A DNA stretch of 64,000 nt from assembly GCA_965237445.1 (NCBI GenBank), contig OZ250142.1, forward strand, positions 2,046,001 through 2,110,000, read 5' to 3'. The DNA comes from G963668185 sp965237445. Its GTDB lineage: Bacteria > Chloroflexota > Dehalococcoidia > Lucifugimonadales > G963668185. The notes under the pieces are model-generated. The model worked only from the letters and a program-made list of their open reading frames with translations. It had not been told where the DNA came from and did not search any database. Position 1 is the stretch's first letter, and each line of letters begins with the position of its first letter. A program made the translations under genes and the position numbers. Of this stretch, positions 63,654 to 64,000 are shown one piece after another.

Positions 63654-64000
63654 GTGGGGAAGTTGCATCTGCGCCGTCTAGAGACGGCGCATGGGGTGTT
63701 GCCTCTCCCAACTTTCCTGCCGGACGCGACGCGTGGGGTCGTCAGGTCCTTGGATGCCGCCGACGTGGCGAACACCGGAATCCCTGGGCTCATGGTGAAC
63801 GCCCTGCATCTTTCTTCCAATCCTGGGGCCTCGGTGATTTCGGAGGCAGGAGGGATACACAAGTTTAGTGGTTGGAACGGGCCGGTGGCGTCTGACTCCG
63901 GGGGCTTTCAGGTGTACTCGCTGCTACATGATGCGTCAGGGCTCGCGACGGTAACGAGGAAAGGCTTCTCCTATCGCTTCGACCCTGGCCAAAGCAGCCG
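63654..64000 (+). CDS. tgt: Queuine tRNA-ribosyltransferase-like protein (5' part)
   Basis: The first 115 codons from about GTG 63654; the gene continues beyond the window. VLPLPTFLPDATRGVVRSLD, GIHKFSGWNGPVASDSGGFQ followed by VYSLL are the Tgt motifs, with the catalytic aspartate in SDSGGFQ. It exchanges guanine-34 for the queuosine precursor (bacterial) base. The start is uncertain; the frame is open from GTG 63564. It is divergent from clpC. Confidence 0.9.
   Translation, partial: MGKLHLRRLETAHGVLPLPTFLPDATRGVVRSLDAADVANTGIPGLMVNALHLSSNPGASVISEAGGIHKFSGWNGPVASDSGGFQVYSLLHDASGLATVTRKGFSYRFDPGQSS

Overview
The window looks like a piece of a free-living bacterial chromosome, most likely Chloroflexota (Dehalococcoidia or SAR202-like). 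That placement is an inference from gene content, GC-rich coding DNA and frequent GTG/TTG starts. No rRNA, tRNA or CRISPR array was recognised.

Left end (1-4.1 kb): two adjacent insertion sequences. The first is an IS21-type element in which IstA and IstB are read as one uninterrupted frame; it runs off the left edge. The second is a complete ISNCY-like element with ~44-bp inverted ends. From 4.1 to 11.6 kb come a gamma-glutamyltransferase, a mannonate dehydratase-like protein, and a complete glycine cleavage operon (gcvT-gcvH-gcvPA-gcvPB). From 11.6 to 13.1 kb is an unusual accessory cassette: three small minus-strand genes, two of them related through a phage-type HTH-protein region, with a helically phased array of TGTTCC/GGAAC half-sites and a 26-bp tandem repeat next to them.

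14-24 kb carries folP-folK, an acyl-CoA carboxylase beta subunit with a small epsilon-like partner, two moeA genes (one fused to a PBP-like domain), a conserved unknown and pdxA. From 24 to 28.3 kb is an accessory zone: an AbrB/VapC toxin-antitoxin pair, several decayed copies of the pdxA 3' end and of the antitoxin, and a large PLD-nuclease/P-loop ATPase fusion that may be a defence protein. 28-34 kb holds scattered metabolic genes (DUF1989, M19 dipeptidase, SDR epimerase, VOC) separated by dense dispersed palindromic repeats, then a second toxin-antitoxin pair.

34-42 kb is a molybdenum/tungsten block: an NAD-linked formate dehydrogenase (NuoE-like, NuoF-like and catalytic subunits), aldehyde:ferredoxin oxidoreductase, MoaD-like carrier and MobA. 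The two moeA genes upstream fit the same cofactor supply. 42-46.5 kb is housekeeping: phosphoesterase, tsaE-tsaB, ndk, rsfS, mnmA. Four tandem DinB-family genes follow, the first frameshifted. Then comes a thiol-redox group: thioredoxin, a glutaredoxin-like protein and a DsbA-family protein whose active-site cysteine codon is an in-frame TGA followed by a hairpin fitting a bacterial SECIS. This is a strong selenoprotein candidate.

50-64 kb is conserved core: rnhB-yraN-thiE-translin-like, membrane pyrophosphatase, glycyl-tRNA synthetase, a TlpA-like lipoprotein, a CopD-like membrane protein, a Trm112-like protein, two VOC proteins, DUF1697, a VTT/DedA-type membrane protein, clpC with a candidate promoter and operator, and the 5' part of tgt at the right edge.
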